DNA from: Actinocatenispora sp963805605
GTDB lineage: Bacteria; Actinomycetota; Actinomycetes; Mycobacteriales; Micromonosporaceae
Assembly: GCA_963805605.1 (NCBI GenBank)
Contig: CAWDUX010000001.1
Span: forward strand, 496,001-560,000
Length of the DNA stretch: 64,000 nucleotides
Reading direction: 5' to 3'
Part shown: positions 41,921 through 51,114 of the stretch, piece after piece
Numbering within the stretch: position 1 is the stretch's first letter
Layout: each line of letters begins with the position of its first letter
Position numbers and translations under genes: made by a program
The notes under the pieces: generated by a model
Seen by the model: only the letters and a program-made list of their open reading frames with translations
Database searches by the model: none
What the model was told of the DNA's origin: nothing

Positions 41921-42613
41921 TCAGCTGTCGGTGACCCCGGCGCGCCGCCGCAGCGCGGCGAGGTCGGTGATCACGATCCGCCGTCCCTCGGTGCGCAGCC
42001 AGCCACGGCCGGCGAACGTACCGATCGCCTGGTTGACACTCTGTCGGGAACCGCCGGCCATCTCGGCCAGCTGGCTCTGGTTGAGCTCCACGGTGACCAT
42101 CGCGGCGCTGCCCCCGCCGGCGAGGCGTACGAGGGTCTTGGCCACCCGGCCGGCCAGGTCCAGGAACACATGGTCGGTGTTCTGCTCGGTGAGCCGGCGG
42201 ATCAGTCCGCCCAGCGCGTGCATGACGCTGTCGAGGATCCGTGGATTGGCGTGTACCAGTTCCAGGAACGCGGCCCGCGACAGCGCCAGGGCCTGACAGT
42301 TCTCGATCGCCTCCACCGAGGCCGACCGGGGTGCGCCGTCCAGCAGGGACACCTCACCGAGTACGCCCGGTGGCCGCACCACGTGCAGCAGCGCGCGTTC
42401 GCCGGCCGGGGAGGTTCGGAACACGGCGACCGCGCCACGTCGTACGACGATCAGCGACTCACCGGGGTCGTTCTCGACGAACAGCAGCTGACCCTTGCGG
42501 TAGCTGCGGGGTACGGCCGCGGCCGCGATGCGGCGGTGTACCTCGGCGTCCAACCCGGAAAACATCTCCACGCCGGCCAGCCCGTCGTCGAAGCCCGTGA
42601 ACTGCCTGTCCAC
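41921..42613 (-). CDS. Crp/Fnr family transcriptional regulator
   Basis: This 230-residue protein has an N-terminal cyclic-nucleotide-binding domain (about 15-130; GQLLFVENDPGESLIVVRRG, GEVSLLDGAPRSASVEAIE) in which the phosphate-binding cassette GEVSLLDGAPRSA is close to cAMP-binding Crp. The C-terminal HTH has QSQLAEMAGGSRQSVNQAI (about 180-198). The GTG start follows GGAGGGACCAGGG. It probably acts globally. It is not clearly tied to the glpK operon beyond. Confidence 0.9.
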   Translation of the reverse strand: MDRQFTGFDDGLAGVEMFSGLDAEVHRRIAAAAVPRSYRKGQLLFVENDPGESLIVVRRGAVAVFRTSPAGERALLHVVRPPGVLGEVSLLDGAPRSASVEAIENCQALALSRAAFLELVHANPRILDSVMHALGGLIRRLTEQNTDHVFLDLAGRVAKTLVRLAGGGSAAMVTVELNQSQLAEMAGGSRQSVNQAIGTFAGRGWLRTEGRRIVITDLAALRRRAGVTDS

Positions 42614-43039
42614 CCCTGGTCCCTCCTGTCCGTCGATCGCTACCAGAAGTAACCGGGCCGTGATGGTGCGCGGCTCTGGCGGCGGACCGTGTCCATGATG
42701 CCAGCGGAGCGCAATGCGCTTATTACAGGATCAGGGCGAAGTGTCGTGCTGTCTACACCTGGTGTATCGGCCAGCCGACAGTTCGGGTGGTTCGGAGCTG
42801 GCAGGCTGGCCGACGACCAACGTGGGTTCGACGTCGGTCACGGGGGCTGACGCGGCGGCGGACGCTGCCGCCAGCAGCTGTCCGACCGGCGTTCGGGGGC
42901 ATGTCCGGGCAGGCAGCAGGCGTGCGGCAGGCAGGCCGCGTCAGGATCGGCGACCACATGGTCGCCGGCCCCGGTGCCCGTCCCACGAGGACGGGGCACC
43001 GGGGCGTCTGCGTTCTACTGCGGTGTTGGTCACACCGGG
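42614..43039. other. Intergenic region with glpK terminator
   Basis: This 426-bp gap upstream of the Crp-type gene should hold its promoter. I see no credible gene: the open frames here have random-looking composition. Apart from the hairpin at 42969-43004, nothing specific was found. Confidence 0.4.
42969..43004. terminator. Terminator downstream of glpK
   Basis: CCCCGGTGCCCGTCC pairs with GGACGGGGCACCGGGG (one bulged base) across a 5-nt loop, about 36 bp past the glpK stop on the minus strand. Confidence 0.7.
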
Positions 43040-44542
43040 TCACCGTGCCCAGCTCCGGGTCCGCTCCACCGCCGTACGCCACTGCCGGTAGCCGTCCACA
43101 TCCGTGTCCCCGGACGGCTCGAACCGGGCGTCCAGCTGCCAGGTGGCCGACAGTTCCTCGGTACTGGACCAGGTTCCGGTGGCGAGCCCGGCCAGGAAGG
43201 CGGCGCCCAGCCCGGTGGTCTCGGTGACCTTGGGTCGCCGTACCGGGATGTCGAGCTGGTCGGCCTGCAACTGGCAGAGCAGGTCGTTGGCACTGGCGCC
43301 GCCGTCCACCGACAGCTCCGGTACCACCCGGCCCTTTTCGTTGCCGTCGGTGATCTCACCGGCCATCACGTCGATCACGTCGCGCACCTCGTACGCGATG
43401 GCCTGCAGGGTCGCCCGGGCCAGGTGCGCCCGGGTGGTGCCACGGGTCAGCCCCATGATCGCGCCGCGCGCTGCCGGGTCCCAGTGCGGCGCGCCGAGCC
43501 CGGTCAGCGCCGGTACGAACACCACCCCACCGGTGTCCGGTACGGTCCGGGCCAGGCCCTCGATCTCCGGTGCGGCGCCGATGATGCCCAGCCCGTCGCG
43601 CAGCCACTGCACCGCGGCGCCGGTCACGAAGATCGAGCCCTCCAGCGCGTACACCGGGCCGTCGCCGATGTCCCAGGCCAGCGTGGTGAGCAGGCCGTGT
43701 TCGGAGCGCACCGGGGTGTCCCCGGTGTTGGTCAGTACGAACGAGCCGGTGCCGTAGGTGCACTTGGTCTGCCCGGTCTCATAGCAGGCCTGACCGAACA
43801 ACGCGGCCTGCTGGTCACCGGCGATGCCGGCCACCGGTAACCGCAGACCGAGGAATTCGTCGGGGTCGGTGTGCCCGAGTACCCCGGACGAGCGGACCAC
43901 CTCCGGCAGGGCGGCCTCCGGTACACCGAACAGCTCGCACAGCTCCGCGCTCCAGCCGCCACCGAACGTGTCGTAGAGCAGCGTCCGGCTGGCGTTGGAC
44001 ACCTCGGTGGCGAGTACCTCGCCGCCGGTCAACCGGGACACCAGGTACGCATCCACGGTGCCGACCGCCAGCCGGCCCTCGGTGACCCCGCGCCAGGTGT
44101 CCGGCTCGTGGCGGGCCAGCCAGGTCAGCTTCGTGGCGGAGAAGTACGGGTCCAGCCGCAGCCCGGTCAGTTCGGTGACCCGTGGCCCGTGGCCGGCATC
44201 GGCGAGTTCGGTGCAGATGGACGCCGTACGGCGGTCCTGCCAGACGATCGCCCGGCGTGGTGCCCGCAGGGTGCGCCGGTCCCACAGCACGACGGTCTCG
44301 CGCTGGTTGGTGATGCCGATCGCGGTGGCCGGGTCGGCGCCGGCGTCACCGGCAGCGGACAGCGCGGCCCGGCAGGCGGTCAACGTCGCCAGCCAGATCT
44401 CCTCCGGCTCGTGCTCCACCCAGCCGGGCTGCGGGAAGTACTGCGGGAACTCCTGGTAGCCGCGGGCAGCCACGGCACCGTCGGGATTCACCACCAGGGC
44501 GGTGACCCCGGTCGTACCGGCGTCGATGGCCAGGACGCTCAC
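43040..44542 (-). CDS. glpK: Glycerol kinase
   Basis: This 500-residue FGGY kinase phosphorylates glycerol to glycerol 3-phosphate. It has the N-terminal phosphate loop DAGTTGVTALV, the glycerol-site strings ITNQRETVVLWDR and IVWQDRRTA, GDQQAALFGQ with the catalytic Asp, KCTYGTGSFVLTNTG and the C-terminal ELSVDGGASANDLL. Length is standard. The ATG overlaps the upstream DUF1028 stop (ATGA), so translation is coupled. No glpF or glpD is in the window. Confidence 0.95.
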   Translation of the reverse strand: MSVLAIDAGTTGVTALVVNPDGAVAARGYQEFPQYFPQPGWVEHEPEEIWLATLTACRAALSAAGDAGADPATAIGITNQRETVVLWDRRTLRAPRRAIVWQDRRTASICTELADAGHGPRVTELTGLRLDPYFSATKLTWLARHEPDTWRGVTEGRLAVGTVDAYLVSRLTGGEVLATEVSNASRTLLYDTFGGGWSAELCELFGVPEAALPEVVRSSGVLGHTDPDEFLGLRLPVAGIAGDQQAALFGQACYETGQTKCTYGTGSFVLTNTGDTPVRSEHGLLTTLAWDIGDGPVYALEGSIFVTGAAVQWLRDGLGIIGAAPEIEGLARTVPDTGGVVFVPALTGLGAPHWDPAARGAIMGLTRGTTRAHLARATLQAIAYEVRDVIDVMAGEITDGNEKGRVVPELSVDGGASANDLLCQLQADQLDIPVRRPKVTETTGLGAAFLAGLATGTWSSTEELSATWQLDARFEPSGDTDVDGYRQWRTAVERTRSWAR

Positions 44543-45405
44543 CGGTCGACCTCCGTACCCTCGGCGGCCCGTAGCTGTTCGAGTACCAGCGGATCGAGGT
44601 GCCCGGGCACCAGCCGTTCCTCGAAGTTCTGTACGCCGGCCCAGTCGGCGAGCGCGCGCTCCAGCGGCTGCGCGGTGTATCCGAGCCGGGCCAGTCGGCC
44701 GGCGGCCTCGCGGGCCAGTTCGTCGGTGAGTTCCAGCAATGTGGTCGGGTCCGGTCGGCCGAAGTAGAGGGTGTGCAGCTCCAGCAGCCGGGACAGCTCG
44801 CCGATCGGCGCCGGATGGTCGTCCACGCGCAGGTCGACGGCGACGTCGGAACCGCCGTAGCCGCCACCTTCCCGGGCCACCAGCAGCGCGGCGCTCTGCC
44901 GGCCACGGCTGTCCCCGCCCGCCTCGTCACCGGCGCGCAGCGCGGCCAGCAGCCGTTCGGCCAACGGTCGGTCCGGTCCGGTCGACCCGAACGCGTCCCG
45001 CATCGCTTCGACCACCTGTGGTCCGGTCAGGATGTTGCCCTGGATGGCGAAGTCCGGTCCGGTCACCCCGCCGGCCCAGTCCATGCAGTCGGCGCCGGTG
45101 AAGCTGGCGCCCGGCCCGGTGGCGCCGATGACACCGAGCTGCCGGCTGTCGCGCTGCGGGTCCGCCGCGGTCAGTCCGGCGACCACATCGGCCGCCGCCA
45201 CGCCGGTACGCAGCAGGCTCAGTCCCTGCGGTCGGTAGGCCAGGTTGGCTGCGGCCTGGGTGGCGATGGCGCCCAGAGCCGGGTCGGCGGCCGGCACCGC
45301 GGCACCCACGGCGAGGAACTTGCTGGCGACGGCCACGCCGAACACCTGGTGCGCGCCGCCGTCCGGTCCGGTGCCGGTGCCGCGCGCGACGATGGAGAAC
45401 GTCAT
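44539..45405 (-). CDS. DUF1028 family Ntn-hydrolase-like protein
   Basis: This 288-residue protein begins TFSIVARG and continues GVAVASKFLAVGAAVPAADP, ATQAAANLAYRPQGL, and GNILTGPQVVEAMRDAF, all classic DUF1028 blocks. The family has an Ntn-hydrolase-like fold and is implicated in peptide or amidase-type chemistry, but no activity is firmly assigned. A C-terminal extension (LELHTLYFGRPDPTTLLELT) is the peptidoglycan-binding-like region seen in some members. ATG 45405 is chosen over a longer frame. It is the first gene of an operon with glpK. Confidence 0.87.
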   Translation of the reverse strand: MTFSIVARGTGTGPDGGAHQVFGVAVASKFLAVGAAVPAADPALGAIATQAAANLAYRPQGLSLLRTGVAAADVVAGLTAADPQRDSRQLGVIGATGPGASFTGADCMDWAGGVTGPDFAIQGNILTGPQVVEAMRDAFGSTGPDRPLAERLLAALRAGDEAGGDSRGRQSAALLVAREGGGYGGSDVAVDLRVDDHPAPIGELSRLLELHTLYFGRPDPTTLLELTDELAREAAGRLARLGYTAQPLERALADWAGVQNFEERLVPGHLDPLVLEQLRAAEGTEVDR

Positions 45406-45561
45406 GGCCTGGCACCTTACGGCCTCGTCGGGCGGCGCGACACCTCGTGGTCCGCCCTGACCGGCTGTCGTGCCGGGTGGCGGTAGGCCAACCATGGCGG
45501 GTCACTCCGCGGAGCCGGGTGCGTCACCGCTCCCGCCGGTGGCGCAGCGTAGGGTGCCCGC

Positions 45562-46092
45562 ATGGCGAGGGGACGGCCCGAGCGGGTGCGCAGGTACTTT
45601 GTCGACTGCGAGTTCATCGAGGATGGTCGGACCATCGATCTTGTCTCGATCGGCGTGGTGGACGAGGCTGACCGGGAGTTCTATGCGGTGTCGACGGAAT
45701 TCGACCCGACCCGGGCGATCGAGTGGGTACGGCGTCACGTGCTGGACAAGCTGCCCTCACCGGCAGATCCGGCGTGGAGTTCCCGGCAGCGGATCCGTGA
45801 CGATCTGTACGACTACCTGACCGCACCGTTGCGGGACGGCAGTGTCGAGAAGATCGAACTGTGGGCCTGGCTCGCCGCGTACGACCATGTCGTGCTGGCC
45901 CAGTTGTGGGGTGCCATGCCGGCACTGCCCCGGGAGATCCCCCGGTTCACCCACGAGCTGCGGCAACGCTGGGAGGACCTGGGGCGCCCGGAGCTGCCCG
46001 CGCACGGCAGTGACCGGCACGACGCGCTGGCGGATGCGAAACTCGGCCTGGCCCGCTGGCGGGCGATGCAGGCGGCACAACCGGTCCGTTGA
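45562..46092 (+). CDS. RNase AS (polyadenylate-specific 3'-5' exoribonuclease)
   Basis: This 176-residue DEDD-family exonuclease is like mycobacterial Rv2179c. It has exonuclease motif RYFVDCEFIEDGRTIDLVSI (about 11-30; metal Asp and Glu), the middle Asp in AAYDHVVLAQLWG, and the final HDALADAKLGL with the general-base His and metal Asp. The family trims 3' poly(A)-like tails. In M. tuberculosis it lies near the class II DAHP synthase and pknL; both are also in this window, though farther away. Confidence 0.92.
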   Translation: MARGRPERVRRYFVDCEFIEDGRTIDLVSIGVVDEADREFYAVSTEFDPTRAIEWVRRHVLDKLPSPADPAWSSRQRIRDDLYDYLTAPLRDGSVEKIELWAWLAAYDHVVLAQLWGAMPALPREIPRFTHELRQRWEDLGRPELPAHGSDRHDALADAKLGLARWRAMQAAQPVR

Positions 46093-46381
46093 CCGGTTGG
46101 AGTCAGTTCAGCCGGTCCACTGACCGGTGAGCGAAGGTCCGGCCGATCGCATGATCGGATCGGGCGAGGGGTTACCGTGGAGACACCGAATCCGTCCGGA
46201 TCCAGGCATTGCCCGGACAGCGGGGATTCGTTGCCACATTTGTGCCCGGGCCGGACCACGGCCGGGCGACAGGCTGGCCAGCATTGGGCGGCAACGGCGC
46301 CGGAACCCAGGTCAACAGCCGTAGCGGTCGTTCCGACGGGACGGCCGGAGATCGCAGACACGACGGAAAGGCTGAGCGATC

Positions 46382-47410
46382 ATGCGCATCGGCGTGCTCA
46401 CTGGTGGCGGAGACTGCCCAGGTCTCAACGCGGTGATCCGTGCGGTCGTCCGCAAGGGCGTCAAGACGTACGGCAATGAGTTCGTAGGGTTCCGGGACGG
46501 CTGGCGTGGCCCGCTGGAGGGCGCCACCATGCCGCTGGGGATCGCCGAGGTCCGTGGCATCCTGCCGCGCGGCGGCACGATCCTGGGCTCCTCGCGTACC
46601 AACCCGTTCGGCACCGAGGACGGCGTCAGCCGTATCCGCGAACAGCTTGCCAAGCAGGGGGTCGACGCGCTGATCGCGATCGGCGGCGAGGACACCCTGG
46701 GCGCGGCGGCCAAGCTGCACGCCGAAGGGGTGCCGGTCATCGGCGTACCGAAGACCATCGACAACGACCTCGGCGCCACCGACTACACGTTCGGCTTCGA
46801 CACCGCGGTCAACATCGCCACCGAGGCGATCGACCGCCTGCACACCACCGCCGAGAGCCACCACCGCACGGTGGTGGTCGAGGTGATGGGCCGGCACGCC
46901 GGCTGGATCGCGCTGCACTCCGGCCTGGCCGGCGGCGCCAACGTGATCCTCACCCCGGAACGCAAGTTCGACGTCGAGCAGGTGTGCGGCTACATCGAGG
47001 AACGCTTCCGCAGCCAGTACTCGCCGATCGTGGTGGTCGCCGAGGGCGCCACCCCGCAGGACGCCGCCGGCGAGAAGACGGTGTCGGACAAGCTCGACTC
47101 GTTCGGCCACATCCGGCTCGGCGGCATCGGCCAGTGGCTGGCCGACCAGATCGAGCAGCGCACCGGCAAGGAGGCGCGCGCCGTCGTGCTCGGCCACATC
47201 CAGCGCGGTGGCACGCCGACCGCGTTCGACCGGGTGCTGGCCACCCGCTTCGGGCTGCACGCCATCGACGCCGCGCACGACAAGGACTGGGGCAAGATGG
47301 TCTCGCTGCGCGGCACGGACATCGTCCGGGTGCCGCTGGCCGAGGCCACCCGGGAGATCAAGACCGTACCGGCGGAGCGCTACGCCGAGGCCGAGGTCTT
47401 CTTCGGCTGA
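46382..47410 (+). CDS. 6-phosphofructokinase, probably pyrophosphate-dependent
   Basis: This 342-residue enzyme belongs to the group III clade of actinomycete phosphofructokinases. The start GVLTGGGDCPGLNAVIRAVV, the catalytic PKTIDNDL (about 123-130), MGRHAGWIAL and GHIQRGGTPTAFDR are all present. The phosphoryl-donor loop reads GGEDTL: Asp at the position equivalent to E. coli Gly104, plus Lys at the Gly124 position (PKTIDND), is the pattern of PPi-using enzymes. ATP-using relatives carry Gly at the first site. It acts in glycolysis and is possibly reversible. A hairpin follows. Confidence 0.93.
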   Translation: MRIGVLTGGGDCPGLNAVIRAVVRKGVKTYGNEFVGFRDGWRGPLEGATMPLGIAEVRGILPRGGTILGSSRTNPFGTEDGVSRIREQLAKQGVDALIAIGGEDTLGAAAKLHAEGVPVIGVPKTIDNDLGATDYTFGFDTAVNIATEAIDRLHTTAESHHRTVVVEVMGRHAGWIALHSGLAGGANVILTPERKFDVEQVCGYIEERFRSQYSPIVVVAEGATPQDAAGEKTVSDKLDSFGHIRLGGIGQWLADQIEQRTGKEARAVVLGHIQRGGTPTAFDRVLATRFGLHAIDAAHDKDWGKMVSLRGTDIVRVPLAEATREIKTVPAERYAEAEVFFG

Positions 47411-47421
47411 GGACGGCCGCA

Positions 47422-47455
47422 GTTCCGGCCCGCGGCAGGGTTCGTGGGCCGGAAC
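47422..47455. terminator. Terminator after phosphofructokinase gene
   Basis: GTTCCGGCCC and its exact complement form a 10-bp stem with a 14-nt loop, 12 bp past the stop codon. Confidence 0.6.
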
Positions 47456-47520
47456 GGCCACAGGATGGGAGTCGCCCGGGTTCACCCGGTCAGGCGCGGC
47501 GCGGGCATTACGGTGATCGG

Positions 47521-48336
47521 ATGGAACGTCAGCACACCGTGGCCGTGATCGGCGCCGGCAAGATGGGTGAGACGCTGCTGTCCGGACTGTTGCGGGCGGG
47601 CTGGCCGGCGAGCCGGCTGCTGGCCACCACCCGACGCACCGAACGCGCGGAGGAACTGTCCGCACGCTACGGCGTACGGGTGGTGGACAACGCGGTCGCC
47701 GTCGCCGAGGCCGACGTCCTGACCGTCGCGGTGAAGCCACAGGACGCCCCGGCGCTGCTGGCCGAACTGGGGCCGCAGGTGCCGGCGGGCGTACTGGTCG
47801 TGTCGATCTGTGCCGGTCTGCCGACCGCGTTCTTCGAAAAGCACCTGCCTGCGGGCACGCCTGTCGTGCGGGTCATGTCCAACACCCCGGCGCTGGTGGA
47901 CGAGGCGATGACGGCGATCTCGGGAGGCAGTCACGCCACTGCCGCGCAGCTGGCGCTCGCCGAGGAGATGTTCACCCCGCTCGGTCACACCATCCGGGTA
48001 CCGGAGTCGCAGCAGGACGCGGTGACGGCGCTGTCAGGTTCCGGGCCTGCGTACATCTACTATCTGGTCGAGGCGATGACCGACGCCGGCATCCTGCTGG
48101 GGCTGCCCCGGCAGGTGGCCTACGACCTGATCGTGCAGACCGCGATCGGCTCGGCGGTGATGCTGCGGGATTCCGGTGAGCATCCGGTACGACTGCGTGA
48201 GGCGGTCACCTCGCCGGCCGGTACCACCATCAACGCGATCCGCGAGCTGGAGAACCACAAGGTCCGGGCGGCGTTGCTGGCCGCGCTGGAGGCGGCCCGG
48301 GACCGGGCCCGGGAGATCGCTGCGGACTACAGCTGA
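47521..48336 (+). CDS. proC: Pyrroline-5-carboxylate reductase
   Basis: This 271-residue NADPH-dependent enzyme performs the last step of proline synthesis. It has an N-terminal Rossmann motif VAVIGAGKMGETLLSGLL (about 7-24), VKPQD, MSNTPALV, and the C-terminal dimer domain signature DAVTALSGSGPAYIYYLVEA and REAVTSPAGTTINAI. All hallmarks and the length are normal. The adjacent proVWX genes import osmoprotectants, so proline and compatible-solute metabolism lie together here. Confidence 0.96.
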   Translation: MERQHTVAVIGAGKMGETLLSGLLRAGWPASRLLATTRRTERAEELSARYGVRVVDNAVAVAEADVLTVAVKPQDAPALLAELGPQVPAGVLVVSICAGLPTAFFEKHLPAGTPVVRVMSNTPALVDEAMTAISGGSHATAAQLALAEEMFTPLGHTIRVPESQQDAVTALSGSGPAYIYYLVEAMTDAGILLGLPRQVAYDLIVQTAIGSAVMLRDSGEHPVRLREAVTSPAGTTINAIRELENHKVRAALLAALEAARDRAREIAADYS

Positions 48337-48766
48337 AGTCACGCACAGTCACCCCGGCTGGGCGGGCATGTGCTTCCGGGCGCGGGTAGCGGGGTCCGCT
48401 CCGGATGGAGCTGATCACAGAACGATAACTGATCGTGGTCGTATTTATTGAGAATCATGTCCTGTAGGGGCATTTTCAGACTCCTTTGATCGCGCAACGT
48501 AACGGTCCAGTTGCGCTGCTCGGCTGCGTCCAGATGCGTCTCCGCTAGGGTGCAGGGCGTTGCGGAAGCCGTAGCCGCCGCACGCGTTCGGGCAGCGCCT
48601 CGGACGCCGCGGGCCGCCGGAGCGGGTTCCGCCGGACGTGGACCCGGTCGTGCCGATGCGTGCCGACCAGGGTCGAGCCCCCCACGGGCTGCGGCGCGCA
48701 CGAGGGATCGACGCCTGTACGCCAGGCCGACGCCCGTGCGTCGCGGCCAGGAGCGAAGAGGAGATC
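48337..48766. promoter_or_regulatory. Long leader/promoter region of proVWX
   Basis: This 430-bp gap contains an AT-rich patch (near 48421-48500; TCGTATTTATTGAGAATCATG) that is the likely promoter zone. About 250 bp of very GC-rich, potentially structured leader follow before the proV start. I found no recognised riboswitch consensus in it, including that of the c-di-AMP class. No believable ORF was found. Confidence 0.4.
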
Positions 48767-50062
48767 GTGCCAGCCGTACGCGCAGAATCGTTGTACAAGG
48801 TGTTCGGGAAACGCCCGGAGCACGCCGCCACCGCGCTCGCGTCGGGTGCGAGCCGGGAGGATGTCCGCCGGCAGGGTGCGACGCCCGCCGTGATCGACGC
48901 GTCCTTCGAGGTGGCCCCCGGTGAGATCTTCGTCGTGATGGGTCTGTCCGGATCCGGCAAGTCGACGCTGATCCGGATGCTCAACGGCCTGCTGCCGCCC
49001 ACCTCGGGTCGGGTCGAGATCGACGGGGTGGACGTCACCTCGCTGCGCCCCAAGGCGCTGCGGGAGCTGCGACGCAGCAAGGTCAGCATGGTCTTCCAGC
49101 ATTTCGCGCTGCTGCCGCACCGCACGGTGCTGGACAACGCGGCGTACGGGCTGGAGGTACAGGGCCTGCCCACCGCCGAGCGGCGCGAGAAGGCCGCCGA
49201 AGCGCTCTCCCTGGTCGGACTGGAAGGCTGGGAGGACAACCTGCCCAGCCAGCTGTCCGGCGGGATGCAGCAGCGGGTCGGACTGGCCCGCGCGTTCGCG
49301 GCCGGCACCGACGTGCTGCTGATGGACGAGGCGTTCAGCGCGCTCGACCCGCTGATCCGTCGGGACATGCAGACCCAGTTGCTGGAACTGCAGAGCCGGC
49401 TGGGCAAGACGATCGTGTTCATCACCCACGACCTCAACGAGGCCATGCGGATCGGTGACCACATCGCGGTGATGCGCGATGGTCGGATCGTACAGATCGG
49501 TACGGCCGAGGAGATCCTGACCGACCCGGCCAACGACTACGTCGCCCAGTTCGTTGCAGATGTCGACCGGGCCCGGGTACTGACCGCCAGCTCCATCATG
49601 GAGCCACCAGCCGCCACCATCGGGGCCGGCAGCGGTCCGCGGGCGGCGGTCAAGACCATGCGCGAGCACCAGCTGTCCGCGGTGTTCGCACTGAGTCGGG
49701 ACCGGCGGCTGGCCGGTGTGGTGCGGGAGAGCGACGCCGCCGAAGCGTTGCGCCGCAACGATCAGAGCATCGACAAGATCCTCCGGGACGAGGTCGCCAC
49801 GGTCTCACCGGACACCCCGGTCGCGGAGCTGTTCGCGCCGGCCGCGGAGAGCTCCGTACCGCTGGCGGTGGTCGACGAGTCGCGCTGCCTGCTCGGTGTG
49901 GTACCGCGGGTGACCCTGCTCGCCGCGCTGGGCAATGCGACTGCTTCCACCACGACCGAGGATGTACCGGCTGCGGCCATAGCCGACACTGATCCGTCCC
50001 TCGCGGACTCCGTTCCCGACGGCATGGCCGGTGACGAGGGAGGGGAGCATGTCCATGTCTGA
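48767..50062 (+). CDS. proV: Glycine betaine/proline ABC transporter ATP-binding protein
   Basis: This is a 431-residue ABC ATPase. Walker A is GLSGSGKSTLIRML (about 61-74), the Q-loop is VFQHFALLPH, the signature is LSGGMQQRVGLARA, and Walker B is VLLMDEAFSALDP. A C-terminal CBS pair (about 275-400) is typical of osmoprotectant importers that sense ionic strength. GTG 48767 follows AGAGGAG. The gene overlaps proW by 14 bp. It energises uptake of quaternary amines. Confidence 0.93.
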   Translation: MPAVRAESLYKVFGKRPEHAATALASGASREDVRRQGATPAVIDASFEVAPGEIFVVMGLSGSGKSTLIRMLNGLLPPTSGRVEIDGVDVTSLRPKALRELRRSKVSMVFQHFALLPHRTVLDNAAYGLEVQGLPTAERREKAAEALSLVGLEGWEDNLPSQLSGGMQQRVGLARAFAAGTDVLLMDEAFSALDPLIRRDMQTQLLELQSRLGKTIVFITHDLNEAMRIGDHIAVMRDGRIVQIGTAEEILTDPANDYVAQFVADVDRARVLTASSIMEPPAATIGAGSGPRAAVKTMREHQLSAVFALSRDRRLAGVVRESDAAEALRRNDQSIDKILRDEVATVSPDTPVAELFAPAAESSVPLAVVDESRCLLGVVPRVTLLAALGNATASTTTEDVPAAAIADTDPSLADSVPDGMAGDEGGEHVHV

Positions 50063-51008
50063 TACCACCACCCTCGCATTCAGCGTGCCGAGGTTGCCGC
50101 TGGGCAAAGGTGTCGAATCGATTGTCGACTGGCTCAACAGCAACCTGGGGCCGCTGTTCGACGGGATCCAGACGGTGGTCTCCTCGTGCGTCTCCGGTCT
50201 CACCGACGCACTGCTGTTCGTGCCGTGGCCGATCCTGATCCTGCTGTTGGCCGGGCTCGGCTGGGCGCTACGGACCTGGAAGTTCGCGCTCTTCGCGGTG
50301 CTCGGGCCGCTGGTCATCGTCTCCCTGCGGCAGTGGGAGACCGCGATGCAGACACTCGCGCTGGTCATGGTCGCGGGGGTGATCGCGGTCCTGGTGGCGG
50401 TACCGATCGGCATCGCCGCCGCGCAGAGCCGGGTGATCAGCCGGATCGTCAAGCCGGTACTGGACCTGATGCAGACGATGCCAGCCTTCGTGTACCTGAT
50501 CCCTGGGGTGACGTTCTTCGGCCTCGGCACCGTACCCGGTGTGGTCGCCACCGTGATCTTCGCGATGCCGCCGGGCGTACGCCTCACCGAACTGGGCATC
50601 CGACAGGTCGACCGCGAGGTGGTCGAGGCTGGTGAAGCTTTCGGCGCCTCTCCGCTGAAGGTGCTGAGCCGGATCAAGCTACCGCTCGCGGTCGGCACGA
50701 TCATGGCCGGTATCAACCAGGTGGTCATGTTGTCGCTGTCCATGGTGGTCATCGCCGGCATGGTCGGTGCCGACGGCCTCGGCACCACGGTGACCGGTGC
50801 CGTCTCGCAGCTGAAGATCGGACTGGGCTTCGAGGGCGGAGTGGCCGTGGTGATCCTGGCGATCTACCTGGACCGGATCACCGCCGCGCTCGGCGACCGG
50901 ACCAGCATGACCCGTCGCGGTGGTCGTAAGTTGCTGCGCCGTACCAAGCCGGTGAAGGCTTCCGCTGTTCCGGCGGAGAAGCCCGAGCCGTCCGTGGTCG
51001 GCGCCTGA
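50049..51008 (+). CDS. proW: Glycine betaine/proline ABC transporter permease
   Basis: This 319-residue permease has about six or seven TM segments and the EAA-type loop RQVDREVVEAGEAFGASPLKVL (key residues E-A-x3-G, about 200-215). It also has LMQTMPAFVYLIPGVTFFGLG, a ProW/OpuAB hallmark. The ATG at 50049 (or 50055) follows GAGGGAGGGGAG inside the proV end. The hydrophilic tail is basic, then Pro/Glu-rich. Confidence 0.93.
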   Translation: MSMSDTTTLAFSVPRLPLGKGVESIVDWLNSNLGPLFDGIQTVVSSCVSGLTDALLFVPWPILILLLAGLGWALRTWKFALFAVLGPLVIVSLRQWETAMQTLALVMVAGVIAVLVAVPIGIAAAQSRVISRIVKPVLDLMQTMPAFVYLIPGVTFFGLGTVPGVVATVIFAMPPGVRLTELGIRQVDREVVEAGEAFGASPLKVLSRIKLPLAVGTIMAGINQVVMLSLSMVVIAGMVGADGLGTTVTGAVSQLKIGLGFEGGVAVVILAIYLDRITAALGDRTSMTRRGGRKLLRRTKPVKASAVPAEKPEPSVVGA

Positions 51009-51114
51009 TCCCCACCTGGTGACGCAGGAGTGTCGTGGGCCGTACCAGCGGTTCTACCGGTGTGGGCGCGACGTGCTGAACGTGAAGGTAGTAGTACCGA
51101 GGAAGGGAATTTTC

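Noticed and set aside
42714..43091. 125-codon plus-strand frame upstream of glpK's end
   Set aside because: It spans the glpK terminator hairpin and has random-looking composition and no ribosome-binding site.
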